From: Bacteroides sp. CAG:770
GTDB taxonomy: Bacteria > Bacteroidota > Bacteroidia > Bacteroidales > UBA932
Length of the DNA: 43,815 bases
Assembly: GCA_000435075.1 (NCBI GenBank)
Contig: FR890651.1
Span: 1 to 43,815 of the forward strand
Direction: 5' to 3'
Shown here piece after piece: positions 15,947-24,546 of this stretch. The notes beneath the pieces are model-generated. The model was not told the origin of the DNA. It saw only the letters and a list, made by a program, of their open reading frames with translations, and ran no database searches. Numbering within the stretch: the stretch's first letter is position 1; each line of letters starts with the position of its first letter. The position numbers and the translations under genes are program-made.

Positions 15947-16576
15947 ATGAGTACAGTGCACGTAATTGACCACCCTATGATTCAGCACAAGCTGACAATC
16001 ATGAGGAAAAAGGAGACCGGTTCAAAAGATTTCCGAGTACTACTTAGGGAGATTTCTCTCCTTATGGGATATGAAATCACAAGAGATATTCCGCTTGATG
16101 ACATTGAGATAGAGACCCCTATCTGCAAGATGACCGCAAAGAAAGTATCAGGCAGAAAAATGGCGATTGTTCCTATTCTCCGCGCAGGCCTCGGAATGGT
16201 AGAAGGACTTCAGACATTGGTGCCTGTTGCAAAGGTCGGCCATATCGGTCTTTACCGCGACGAGAAGACCCACAATCCTGTAGTTTATTACTGCAAACTC
16301 CCTGAGGATATAAACCAGAGACTCGTCATCGTAACTGACCCGATGCTCGCTACAGGCGGAAGTTCATGCGATGCATTGGCAATGCTGAAGGAGCGCGGAT
16401 GCACAAACATCCGCCTTATGTGCCTCGTTGCAGCCCCGGAAGGAGTAGCAAGAGTGCAGAAGGAACATCCTGACGTTGACATTTATGTCGCATCAGTAGA
16501 TGATCACCTGAACAAGGACGCATACATAGTTCCTGGACTCGGTGATGCAGGTGACAGAATCTTCGGAACAAAGTAG
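15947..16576 (+). CDS. upp: Uracil phosphoribosyltransferase
   Basis: 209 residues, the normal UPRT length. The PRPP-binding loop is VIVTDPMLATGGSSCDAL (about 125-142); IPILRAGLGMVEG lies near 75; the C-terminal uracil-binding motif is GLGDAGDRIFGT (about 197-208). It converts uracil and PRPP to UMP in the cytoplasm. It diverges from the nucleoside kinase gene and is followed after 20 nt by a strong terminator. Confidence 0.96.
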   Translation: MSTVHVIDHPMIQHKLTIMRKKETGSKDFRVLLREISLLMGYEITRDIPLDDIEIETPICKMTAKKVSGRKMAIVPILRAGLGMVEGLQTLVPVAKVGHIGLYRDEKTHNPVVYYCKLPEDINQRLVIVTDPMLATGGSSCDALAMLKERGCTNIRLMCLVAAPEGVARVQKEHPDVDIYVASVDDHLNKDAYIVPGLGDAGDRIFGTK

Positions 16577-16596
16577 TTTCTCGACAATAATCGAAT

Positions 16597-16630
16597 CGGG
16601 CGGCCAGCAAATGTCAATGCTGGCCGCCCG
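16597..16630. terminator. Bidirectional terminator between upp and thrE
   Basis: A perfect 12-bp stem, CGGGCGGCCAGC (16597-16608) with GCTGGCCGCCCG (16619-16630), loop of 10 nt. It lies between two convergent genes and can serve both. No long T run on either side. The loop and stem edge contain one TGTCAATG octamer (16612-16619). Confidence 0.75.
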
Positions 16631-16648
16631 AAATCATATTCACTGTCA

Positions 16649-17911
16649 TCACTTGGATTTGCGCCTCAGTTTTGAGAACCATCTCTGAGGAAATTCCATC
16701 GCCAGGATTATTCCGAGAACGATTGCAATAGCAGCCATTCCGGCATTAAAACCGGTTGTCATTGACAATCTGAACTTCTCGGCAACAAGATAGTACGTAA
16801 ACCAGAATATTCCGGCACCTGGTACCAGAGGGAAAATCCCGCAGAGAAGATAGACGGTGCTCGGACACTTGTCCCAAACGGCTACCATCCTGGACATGAG
16901 GCAGATAAGTACCGTGGAGAAAGTGATGGACACCATCGTGCCTGCAATTCCGGCTCTGGTCATAATAAGGAATGCAGCCCAACCGATGGCGCCGATAATT
17001 CCGCAAGTCGCATATTGCTGTCTCGGGACACCAAAGAGAATCGCGAAAGCAAAAGTGCCTATGAATGCTGCCAATGTCTGCCAGCCGAGTCCGGCCGTTT
17101 CGGCATTGATAGTAACTCCCTTAAGTTCGATCATTCCCTGGAATATGCTACCATCGAGCACGAAACTGGTACCGACTCCGAGCGCGATACAGAAGAATCC
17201 CAGCATAGCATCCGTCAGTCGGGTTGTTCCGGCAATGTAATCCGAGTCAGCCAAATCACGCACACCATTCACGAAAGGTACTCCAGGGATGAGCGGCATT
17301 ATCGCTCCGATGATGATATTGCTCAGACTGCTTCCGAATCCAAGTCTATATGAGGCCAAGCATAAAAGTGTGGCCACCAAAGAATTGCATATTCCTCCGA
17401 CAATCTTCGAAAGGTACCTGGAACTGATAAACAACAGGAAAAGATACAGGAGAGTGCCTACCACAAATGCGGCGGCACAATCCATAAATCCTCCGCCGAA
17501 CACGGCACAGAATCCTGCAGCACCGAAGGCTGAGCCTGCAATCTGCTCCCAAGCCGGTTTCATCGGCTCGTCCCGGATTGCATCAAGTTCAGCACGGGCT
17601 TGGGTCAATGATACTTTATCTGCTGCTATCCTGTAGCTCAGGCGGTTGACTTCCACGACCTTGGAAAGCTGTATGCCACGTATAGGTATAAACTCCACAT
17701 TGGCATATTTGTTCGAGGAACTTGTAGTGAAAATACCATTGCTCAGGACAAAGAAATGACCCGTGTGGACCCCATAATGGGACGAAATACGTTCCATCGT
17801 ATCCTCGACACGTGAAATCTCGGCACCGTTTTCAAGCAGGATATGACCTGCTTCCGATGCCACCTCCAGAACATCTTCAGAAGTGAATGTTTCTTTAGTT
17901 TCCATATTCAC
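16649..17911 (-). CDS. Threonine/serine exporter, fused ThrE family
   Basis: 420 residues. The N-terminal cytoplasmic part (about 1-125) has the ThrE_1 pattern (EVASEAGHILLENGAEISRVEDTMERI, GIFTTSS). About 130-265 holds five transmembrane helices with the conserved PLIPGVPFVNGVRDL. About 285-415 is the smaller ThrE_2 membrane domain with PLVPGAGIFW. In Corynebacterium ThrE exports threonine and serine by proton antiport. Start is ATG at 17911, with a second ATG two codons later. It is the last gene of the surE-lpxB-sulP-thrE run, 36 nt after sulP. Confidence 0.85.
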   Translation of the reverse strand: MNMETKETFTSEDVLEVASEAGHILLENGAEISRVEDTMERISSHYGVHTGHFFVLSNGIFTTSSSNKYANVEFIPIRGIQLSKVVEVNRLSYRIAADKVSLTQARAELDAIRDEPMKPAWEQIAGSAFGAAGFCAVFGGGFMDCAAAFVVGTLLYLFLLFISSRYLSKIVGGICNSLVATLLCLASYRLGFGSSLSNIIIGAIMPLIPGVPFVNGVRDLADSDYIAGTTRLTDAMLGFFCIALGVGTSFVLDGSIFQGMIELKGVTINAETAGLGWQTLAAFIGTFAFAILFGVPRQQYATCGIIGAIGWAAFLIMTRAGIAGTMVSITFSTVLICLMSRMVAVWDKCPSTVYLLCGIFPLVPGAGIFWFTYYLVAEKFRLSMTTGFNAGMAAIAIVLGIILAMEFPQRWFSKLRRKSK

Positions 17912-17947
17912 CCTAGATAGTGTAATTAATTATGTGTAAGTTGGTTA

Positions 17948-19630
17948 TTATTCACCTTTCATGATTTCTTCCGCTCTGGAAAGCGCGACGTTGATGTTAG
18001 GACAGATGTTCTTTTCACCCACCAGATCATAGAATCCGGCCTTATGAAGTGCGCTGTGCACCTGCGGATTGACACCTGAAAGAACAACAACAATCTTGTT
18101 CTTGAAACTCATCTCACAGAAATTGGACAAGTTATGGATACCGGTAGAATCGATGAACGGCACCTTACGCATTCTGATTACCCTGACCTTGGACTTGTCC
18201 CTGAAATCGGACATGAGTTCCTCAAACTGTGTTGCGACACCGAAGAAATATGGCCCATTGATCTCATATACCTCCACGCCGGCAGGGATAGTGATACTCT
18301 CGTCATGCATGATACCGGCCTCATCCTCCACATGAATTTCCTCTTTGATCGCAGTGATTTCGGTTGTCTCCATGATTCGTTTGATGAACAGAAGGCAAGC
18401 AAGAAGCAGACCTACCGCAATAGCGACTGTAAGGTCGAAAATCACTGTCAGGAAGAAAGTTATAAGAAGTACTATGACATCCGACTTCGGATTCTTCAGA
18501 AGGGCAGTAAAAGATCTCCATCCGCTCATGTTATACGAAACGACAACCAGGACACCGGCCAGGCAGGCCATAGGGATAAACCTTGCCAACGGCATGAGGA
18601 ACAGCAGGATAAGCAGAAGGATAACAGCATGAATCATACCCGCAACCGGAGTCCGTCCGCCATTGTTAATATTCGTCATCGTCCTTGCGATTGCTCCTGT
18701 TGCAGGAATACCTCCGAAAATAGGAGTCACCATATTCGCCACACCAAGTGCAATCAACTCTGTATTCGAATTATGGTGGTCACTGATCATACCATCTGCA
18801 ACTGTCGCAGAAAGCAACGACTCGATGGCACCGAGCGCAGCAATCGTAACCGCAACCGGGAACAGATTCTTGATGGCCTCCCAGTCGAGCGCTGGCATTT
18901 CAGCCTTCGGAAGCTGCGAATTGATGGAAAAACGGTCGCCGATAGTATCGATACTGTCAATGCCGAAGAAACTCTTCAAGCACCATACGCCTATGGTTAC
19001 CAGTATGATAGCCACCAATGAGCCTGGAATTTTCTTCGAAATCTTAGGCGTCACGGCGATGATTATGATACTGGTCACACTCACGATGAAATTCCACCAG
19101 TTGACAGTATTGAAGTGCTTGAAATACAGCATCCATTTGCCGATGAAGTCACCCGGAACGGTTTCTCCGCCAAATGAAAGACCGAAGACATCCGTCATCT
19201 GAGTAGTGAAGATAGTCACGGCGATACCGCTTGTAAAGCCCACGACTACAGGATAGGGAATGAACTTGATGACAGTTCCCAACTTGAATACACCCAACAG
19301 AACCAGAAGAACTCCGGCGATGATTGTCGCTACTGTCAATCCGCTGATGCCATACTGCTGGATGACACCATAGACAATGACGATGAATGCGCCCGTAGGC
19401 CCTCCGATCTGTACTTTGCTTCCGCCAAGTGCTGAAACAATGAATCCGGCAATAACTGCCGTAATGATGCCTTTTTCAGGAGAGACGCCTGACGCAATGG
19501 CAAAAGCGATAGCTAGTGGTAGTGCTACAATTCCTACAATCACACCTGCCATCAGGTCAGACATGAAAGTCGTCTTGTTGTACCCTCTAAGACAGGTAAG
19601 GGATTTAGGATGAAAGTCTAGTTTTTGCAT
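17948..19630 (-). CDS. SulP-family anion transporter with STAS domain
   Basis: 560 residues. The N-terminal two thirds (about 20-410) carry the SLC26/SulP membrane domain with some 12-14 helices; signatures are VALPLAIAFAIASGVSPEKG (about 36-55), GGPTGAFIVIV and GGIPATGAIARTMTNINNGG. The C-terminal STAS domain (about 450-555) contains VPFIDSTGIHNL, with the Asp-Ser seen in anti-anti-sigma-like folds. Family substrates are sulfate, bicarbonate or dicarboxylates; sequence does not decide. It starts 21 nt after lpxB and is probably co-transcribed. Confidence 0.9.
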   Translation of the reverse strand: MQKLDFHPKSLTCLRGYNKTTFMSDLMAGVIVGIVALPLAIAFAIASGVSPEKGIITAVIAGFIVSALGGSKVQIGGPTGAFIVIVYGVIQQYGISGLTVATIIAGVLLVLLGVFKLGTVIKFIPYPVVVGFTSGIAVTIFTTQMTDVFGLSFGGETVPGDFIGKWMLYFKHFNTVNWWNFIVSVTSIIIIAVTPKISKKIPGSLVAIILVTIGVWCLKSFFGIDSIDTIGDRFSINSQLPKAEMPALDWEAIKNLFPVAVTIAALGAIESLLSATVADGMISDHHNSNTELIALGVANMVTPIFGGIPATGAIARTMTNINNGGRTPVAGMIHAVILLLILLFLMPLARFIPMACLAGVLVVVSYNMSGWRSFTALLKNPKSDVIVLLITFFLTVIFDLTVAIAVGLLLACLLFIKRIMETTEITAIKEEIHVEDEAGIMHDESITIPAGVEVYEINGPYFFGVATQFEELMSDFRDKSKVRVIRMRKVPFIDSTGIHNLSNFCEMSFKNKIVVVLSGVNPQVHSALHKAGFYDLVGEKNICPNINVALSRAEEIMKGE

Positions 19631-19651
19631 ATTGAATTATATTACCATGTA

Positions 19652-20812
19652 TTAACGCATGTCCTCTATCATTGCCTTGGCAACGGCAGCCGAAGCTCCT
19701 CTTCCTCCCAGAGCATCGCGGATTTCCTTGTATCCGGCCAGCATTGTCTCACGATACTCGGTATCTTCTATCATTCTGATCACTTCCTCGAGTACATTCT
19801 CAGGTGTGAAATAGAACTGGAGGAGTTCCCTGAAACAGGTTCTGTTCAGTATCAGATTTCCTAAGCTGATATATTTAATCTTTATTATCTGTTTAGCTAT
19901 CAAAAAGTTAATCTCGGCACCCTTATAGGCGACGACCTGAGGTGTACCTATCAATGCAGTCTCAAGAGATGCCGTTCCGGAATTGACGACGGCTGCCTCC
20001 GCGTGACGAAGGACGGCATAGCTCTGTCCGAAAACGACCTTGACATAAGACTCCCTGCCGCCGATATAAGAACTGTAATCTGACATTGACCTGGACGGAG
20101 CCGCAGCAACGACAAATTGATAATCCTTGTATCGGGGGAGTGCGCGCATCTTGTCTGCAAACTCCATGAAGACAGGCATCATTGACGAAATCTCGCCCGA
20201 CCTCGAACCTGCCATGAGTGCGATTATAGGCCTGTCCTCCAATTTGTTGCGCTCGAGAAACTCTTCGCGAATCTCCTTCAGCAAAGGAGAATTGTCAATG
20301 GCATCAATGAGAGGATTTCCCTTATATATGAAGTCAACGCCTTTTTTTGTAAAATAAGGTATTTCGAAAGGGAAAACGATGAAAAGCTTGTCCACATAGG
20401 CCTTCAGTTTCTTGATTCGCCCCTCACGGGAGGCCCAAACCTTCGGCGCAATGTAATAATATACGCGGAACCCTTTCTTATGTGCCCATTCAGCCACCCT
20501 GAAATTGAATCCGGGATAGTCTATTAGTATGACCACATCCGGATTCCATGCGGAAATGTCCTCAAAACAACGCTTGAAACGCCCCAGATAGGTACGCGCT
20601 TTCATGAGAACCTGCACGAAACCTATAATCGCCCCGTCTTTATAATCCTGCACAAGCCCGGTGCCCGTCTGGTGTTCCTTATACACACCGTCCATCAACT
20701 CTCCGCCCCAAAAACGTACATCCGCCTCAGGATCCTCCCGATAAAGCCCTTTCATCAGATTCGATCCGTGCAAATCGCCGGAAGCTTCACCTGCAATGAT
20801 ATAGTATTTCAT
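19652..20812 (-). CDS. lpxB: Lipid-A-disaccharide synthase
   Basis: 386 residues, close to the 382 of E. coli LpxB. The GT19 signatures are IIAGEASGDLHG (residues 5-16), VVILIDYPGFNFRVAEWAHK (about 94-113), APKVWASREGRIKKLK, and VVNSGTASLETALIGTPQVVAYK (about 292-314). It joins UDP-diacylglucosamine and lipid X to the lipid A disaccharide at the inner face of the membrane. It follows surE by 45-160 nt depending on start choice of neither gene; the surE-lpxB order is common in Bacteroidota. Confidence 0.95.
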   Translation of the reverse strand: MKYYIIAGEASGDLHGSNLMKGLYREDPEADVRFWGGELMDGVYKEHQTGTGLVQDYKDGAIIGFVQVLMKARTYLGRFKRCFEDISAWNPDVVILIDYPGFNFRVAEWAHKKGFRVYYYIAPKVWASREGRIKKLKAYVDKLFIVFPFEIPYFTKKGVDFIYKGNPLIDAIDNSPLLKEIREEFLERNKLEDRPIIALMAGSRSGEISSMMPVFMEFADKMRALPRYKDYQFVVAAAPSRSMSDYSSYIGGRESYVKVVFGQSYAVLRHAEAAVVNSGTASLETALIGTPQVVAYKGAEINFLIAKQIIKIKYISLGNLILNRTCFRELLQFYFTPENVLEEVIRMIEDTEYRETMLAGYKEIRDALGGRGASAAVAKAMIEDMR

Positions 20813-20857
20813 TACTTGTCAATGTTATACAGTCTTCACACCCGCGAGACCACAATT

Positions 20858-21700
20858 TTAAAAGTCAATGTCAAAGCCGGCCTTTCCAAGTCGTTCGACC
20901 TCCTCATAATCAGTCGAATCAAGATTGTCAGGTACTATCGATATGTAACCATCATTCATGATCCAGTGGTCCGCACGACTGTCATTCCGGTCATCGTCGA
21001 GAAAATCGCCTACCATCATGTAGAGTTTCTCTCCGGATTCAAGTTTTGGAGACGAACTCTGTCCAAGGTCTTCCGGCGTAATGCCATACTTCCTATATAT
21101 GGAAGGATCCCATTCACGGAATTCTCGAATCCACCTTCCCATACCCTGATGTCCGACACGGATACCTTTTATCTGTTCCGCAGGAATATTCGGGAAGTTC
21201 ACATTATAGAAAATACCAGGAACAGAAGTCATGTTCTCCATAAGTTTCCTGAAGATATCAGGGAAAAACTTGCGGACAGCAGAAAAGTCCGCTTCGGGAT
21301 TGATGGTGTCAAGTGAAACACCGATGGCAGGTATTCCGTTCAATGCTGCTTCTTCTGCAGCTCCGAGAGTGCCGGAATAACATGCAGCAGAAGCAGCATT
21401 GGAACCATGGTTGATACCGCTGACGACCACATCGGGAAACTTCTCCAGAAACGGAACATTCAAACCATATTTCACACAACTTGCAGGAGTCGCATCCAGA
21501 TACGCCCATGTCCCGGGTTTTTCTTCCGGGAGTTCCTTATATGCGATTTGTTTCAGGCCTAGGGAAACTGCCATGCTCATTCCTGACTGGTGTTTTTTAG
21601 GGGCAATGACAGTGACATTGCCAAATTGACACATTATTTCTGCCAAGACATGTATGCCCTTGGCAGAATATCCGTCATCATTGGTAATCAATATATTCAT
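20858..21700 (-). CDS. surE: 5'-nucleotidase SurE
   Basis: 280 residues from the ATG at 21700, chosen because MNILITNDDGYSAKGI is the conserved SurE N-terminus; an in-frame ATG at 21727 adds nine unrelated residues. Metal ligands are Asp-Asp in NDDG (residues 7-9), Ser in HQSGMSMAVS, and Asn in SGINHGSNAA. SurE dephosphorylates nucleoside 5'- and 3'-monophosphates and short polyphosphate in the cytoplasm. At 280 residues it is some 20-30 longer than most; the extra part is a loop around SIYRKYGITPEDLG. First gene of the surE-lpxB-sulP-thrE run. Confidence 0.93.
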   Translation of the reverse strand: MNILITNDDGYSAKGIHVLAEIMCQFGNVTVIAPKKHQSGMSMAVSLGLKQIAYKELPEEKPGTWAYLDATPASCVKYGLNVPFLEKFPDVVVSGINHGSNAASAACYSGTLGAAEEAALNGIPAIGVSLDTINPEADFSAVRKFFPDIFRKLMENMTSVPGIFYNVNFPNIPAEQIKGIRVGHQGMGRWIREFREWDPSIYRKYGITPEDLGQSSSPKLESGEKLYMMVGDFLDDDRNDSRADHWIMNDGYISIVPDNLDSTDYEEVERLGKAGFDIDF

Positions 21701-21740
21701 ATTAAACGATATAGTTTGTTGCTGCATTCAAATTTCTTCA

Positions 21741-21748
21741 CAAAGATA
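21741..21748 (-). promoter_or_regulatory. -7 box for surE operon
   Basis: TATCTTTG on the minus strand matches TAnnTTTG exactly and lies 41 nt above the surE start at 21700, which favours the shorter start over 21727. No -33 box was found. Confidence 0.5.
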
Positions 21749-21771
21749 GGTAAATATTAAAATTTTTGGCT

Positions 21772-21779
21772 TATTTTTG
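21772..21779 (+). promoter_or_regulatory. -7 box for gapA
   Basis: TATTTTTG matches TAnnTTTG exactly and lies 63 nt before the gapA start. A -33 box is not evident, which is surprising for what should be a strongly expressed gene. Confidence 0.45.
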
Positions 21780-21842
21780 CACAGTTTTTGTAGAGAGAAG
21801 TAGAAAACGAAATAAGTTTAACTTAAATAAAATTTGTTAACA

Positions 21843-22841
21843 ATGGTAAAACTTGGTATTAACGGATTTGGCCGTATCGGTCGTATGGTATTCCGTGCTG
21901 CTGTAGAAAACTTCGCAAATGACATCGAAGTTGTAGGTATCAACGATCTTCTCGATCCAGAGTATCTTGCTTACATGCTCAAATTTGACTCAGTTCACGG
22001 AGCATTCAAAGGTGAGGTTTCTGTAGAGGGCAACACACTTGTTGTAAACGGCAAGAAAATTCGTCTCACCGCTGAGATGGATCCGGCAAACCTTAAATGG
22101 AATGAGGTTGGCGCTGATGTAGTTGTAGAGTCAACAGGTCTCTTCCTTACAGATGAGAAAGCTCGCAAGCACATCGAGGCTGGTGCTAAGAAAGTCATCA
22201 TGTCAGCTCCTTCAAAGGACGCAACTCCAATGTTCGTATATGGTGTTAACCACAAGACATACGCTGGTCAGGATATTATCTCTAACGCATCTTGCACAAC
22301 TAACTGTCTCGCACCTATTTCTAAGGTTCTCGATGAGAAGTTCGGTATCGTTCGTGGTCTTATGACTACTGTTCACGCTGCTACCGCTACTCAGAAGACA
22401 GTTGACGGCCCTTCTAAGAAGGACTGGAGAGGTGGTCGTGGTATCCTCGAGAACATCATCCCTTCTTCAACAGGTGCAGCAAAGGCTGTAGGTAAGGTTC
22501 TTCCTCAGTTGAACGGCAAACTTACAGGTATGTCTCTCCGTGTTCCTACATCAGACGTATCATTCGTTGACCTTACTGTAGAGCTCAAGAAAGAGTGCAC
22601 ATATGAGGAAATCTGCGCAGCTATGAAAGAGGCTTCAGAAGGTGAGCTCAAGGGTGTCCTCGGATACACCAACGAGTCTGTCGTTTCTACTGACTTCCGT
22701 AACGATCCTCATACCTCTATCTTCGATGAGAAGGCAGGTATCCAGCTCGATGGTACATTCGTAAAGGTTTGCTCTTGGTACGACAACGAGTGGGGTTACT
22801 CTAACAAAGTCCTCGAGATGGCACGTGTAATTTCTAAGTAA
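21843..22841 (+). CDS. gapA: Glyceraldehyde-3-phosphate dehydrogenase, type I
   Basis: 332 residues from the ATG at 21843; the frame is open from a TTG at 21834 but MVKLGINGFGRIGRM is the family start. NAD-binding GFGRIGR at 8-14, catalytic Cys 151 in NASCTTNC, and WYDNEWGYSNKV near the end. An Asp after INL-like residues (Asp 35) fits NAD preference. It catalyses the oxidative phosphorylation step of glycolysis. Codon use differs from neighbours (many CGT, GGT, GTT, GCT), as expected for high expression and not for transfer. A terminator follows at 22867. Confidence 0.97.
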   Translation: MVKLGINGFGRIGRMVFRAAVENFANDIEVVGINDLLDPEYLAYMLKFDSVHGAFKGEVSVEGNTLVVNGKKIRLTAEMDPANLKWNEVGADVVVESTGLFLTDEKARKHIEAGAKKVIMSAPSKDATPMFVYGVNHKTYAGQDIISNASCTTNCLAPISKVLDEKFGIVRGLMTTVHAATATQKTVDGPSKKDWRGGRGILENIIPSSTGAAKAVGKVLPQLNGKLTGMSLRVPTSDVSFVDLTVELKKECTYEEICAAMKEASEGELKGVLGYTNESVVSTDFRNDPHTSIFDEKAGIQLDGTFVKVCSWYDNEWGYSNKVLEMARVISK

Positions 22842-22866
22842 TTTTACTTGAAATAACATATAATCT

Positions 22867-22897
22867 GCGGTCAGACATCAGTCCGGCCGCTTTTTTT
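22867..22897 (+). terminator. Intrinsic terminator after gapA
   Basis: GCGGTCAGAC (22867-22876) pairs with GTCCGGCCGC (22881-22890) with one wobble and one mismatch, loop ATCA, followed by seven T. It is a clear rho-independent terminator 25 nt past the gapA stop. Confidence 0.8.
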
Positions 22898-22913
22898 ATA
22901 TGAAAGCAGACAG

Positions 22914-22934
22914 ATATCGTAGTCGCTGCGATAT
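22914..22934. repeat. Inverted repeat upstream of ammonia-lyase promoter
   Basis: ATATCG (22914-22919) and CGATAT (22929-22934) are exact complements with a 9-nt spacer, lying 15 nt upstream of the -33 box at 22949. The position suits an operator for the ammonia-lyase gene, but it is short and could be chance. Confidence 0.35.
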
Positions 22935-22948
22935 GAGATGACATATAT

Positions 22949-22979
22949 TTTGCCTCTTGCCTATTTATGAGTAAATTTG
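22949..22979 (+). promoter_or_regulatory. Consensus promoter for ammonia-lyase-sdaA unit
   Basis: TTTG (22949-22952), 19 nt spacer, then TAAATTTG (22972-22979): full match to the Bacteroidota -33/-7 consensus, the best in the window. Transcription would begin near 22986, which rules out the in-frame GTG at 22981 and supports the ATG at 22999. Confidence 0.7.
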
Positions 22980-22998
22980 TGTGCTTAAACAGAATGCA

Positions 22999-24534
22999 AT
23001 GTTAGAAATCAATGAGCGGCTGACACTCCGCGAAATAGAGCAAATCCTATATGAAGGTGAGACTGTCAAGGTTTCGGAAAAGTTTCGGAACCAAGTCATA
23101 GCCAGTTATGATTTTCTTGAGGAGTTCTCGAAAGACAAAGTCATATATGGCATCAATACAGGGTTCGGACCTATGGCCCAGTGGAGAATTGAAGATGACC
23201 ACCTCAAGGAATTGCAGTACAACATTATACGTAGCCATTCGACAGGTGCAGGAGAAAGACTTCCGGATATCTGCGTGAAGGCTGCTATGTTGTCCCGTCT
23301 CATGACATTCCTGGAAGGACATTCAGGAGTTCATGTCTCCCTCATTGACCTTCTTGTGGAATTCATAAACAGGGGAATCTTCCCGGTCGTCCCACGCCAC
23401 GGCAGCGTAGGAGCCAGCGGCGATCTGGTGCAACTCGCACACATAGCATTGACATTGATAGGCGAAGGCGAGGTGTCTTATGGCGGAATAATCCGCCCGG
23501 CAGGCGAAGTGTTGGCGGAAAATGGTCTCAAGCCTCTGGAAATGCATATACGTGAGGGACTTGCAGTGACCAACGGCACGGCAGTGATGACCGGTATCGG
23601 CACAGTGAACTACATTCTGGCGGAACGCCTGCTTGGATGGGAGACATTGTGTTCTGTAATGATGAATGAAATCGCATCCTCTTATGATGATTTCATGTCA
23701 GAGATTCTTAACGGACTCAAACATCACCCTGGACAGATTAAGATAGCGGAACTCATGCGGTCCCTGTCAGAAGGCAGCAAACTACTGCGAAACAGAAAGA
23801 TAGAACTCTTCCATAAATCAGGAGAGCAGGTATTCAAGCAAAAAGTCCAGCCATATTACTCGCTGCGCTGCGTGCCGCAGATTCTCGGTCCCGTATATGA
23901 GACCTTGATGAATGCCGGACAGATTATCGAAGACGAGGTCAATTCCGTCGATGACAATCCGATTGTCGATATGGATTCGCAGAATGTCATTCACGGCGGC
24001 AATTTCCATGGAGACTATATCTCTTTCGAGATGGACAAGCTGAAGATTGCCGTGACCAAGATGACAATGCTCGCTGAACGTCAGATGAATTACCTTTTCC
24101 ACGACAGAATCAATGGAATACTTCCGCCGTTTGTCAATATGGGTGTGCTCGGACTGAATTATGGTCTTCAGGCTTCACAGTTCACAGCCACATCTACGAC
24201 AGCAGAAAGCCAGACGTTGTCTAATCCGATGTATGTCCATTCAATTCCCAACAACAATGACAATCAGGATATTGTGAGCATGGGTACCAACTCCGCACTT
24301 CTCTGCCGCACGGTGATAGAGAATTGCAGCCAGGTAATGGCAATACATCTCATGGCATTGGTTCAGGCAGTGGATTGTCTGGGCGTGGCAGAGAAACTTG
24401 CCCCAGCCACAAAGGCGATGTACGACAAGGTTCGCCAAATCGTTCCGACATTCAGGGATGATACACCTAAATACGAGGAAATCAAGGCTTTACAGGCTAT
24501 ATTGTTGGAATCTTCACCAGTAAATCTAAATTAA
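22999..24534 (+). CDS. hutH: Aromatic amino acid ammonia-lyase (histidine/tyrosine ammonia-lyase family)
   Basis: 511 residues from the ATG at 22999. The MIO prosthetic group forms from Ala-Ser-Gly at 139-141 (GSVGASGDLVQLAH); the catalytic Tyr 50 is in YGINTGFGPM. The substrate-selectivity pair is Ser-His (79-80, IIRSHSTG), as in histidine ammonia-lyases, where tyrosine enzymes usually have His-Leu. However, the whole sequence (for example MYVHSIPNNNDNQDIVSMGTN) resembles, from memory, the Flavobacterium enzyme characterised as a tyrosine ammonia-lyase that also has Ser-His. No hutU, hutI or hutG is in the window. So histidine to urocanate or tyrosine to coumarate are both open. It sits 12 nt before sdaA with a consensus promoter. 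Confidence 0.85.
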   Translation: MLEINERLTLREIEQILYEGETVKVSEKFRNQVIASYDFLEEFSKDKVIYGINTGFGPMAQWRIEDDHLKELQYNIIRSHSTGAGERLPDICVKAAMLSRLMTFLEGHSGVHVSLIDLLVEFINRGIFPVVPRHGSVGASGDLVQLAHIALTLIGEGEVSYGGIIRPAGEVLAENGLKPLEMHIREGLAVTNGTAVMTGIGTVNYILAERLLGWETLCSVMMNEIASSYDDFMSEILNGLKHHPGQIKIAELMRSLSEGSKLLRNRKIELFHKSGEQVFKQKVQPYYSLRCVPQILGPVYETLMNAGQIIEDEVNSVDDNPIVDMDSQNVIHGGNFHGDYISFEMDKLKIAVTKMTMLAERQMNYLFHDRINGILPPFVNMGVLGLNYGLQASQFTATSTTAESQTLSNPMYVHSIPNNNDNQDIVSMGTNSALLCRTVIENCSQVMAIHLMALVQAVDCLGVAEKLAPATKAMYDKVRQIVPTFRDDTPKYEEIKALQAILLESSPVNLN

Positions 24535-24546
24535 TATAACTAGAAC

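Noticed and set aside
14995..15969. Open frame of about 324 codons opposite the nucleoside kinase gene
   Set aside because: Antisense to a conserved three-domain enzyme, no recognisable domain and no promoter of its own.
18134..19021. Long open frame (about 295 codons) opposite the SulP gene
   Set aside because: It is antisense to a clearly conserved membrane protein, its product is low in hydrophobic order and rich in Arg, His and Ser, typical of a shadow frame.
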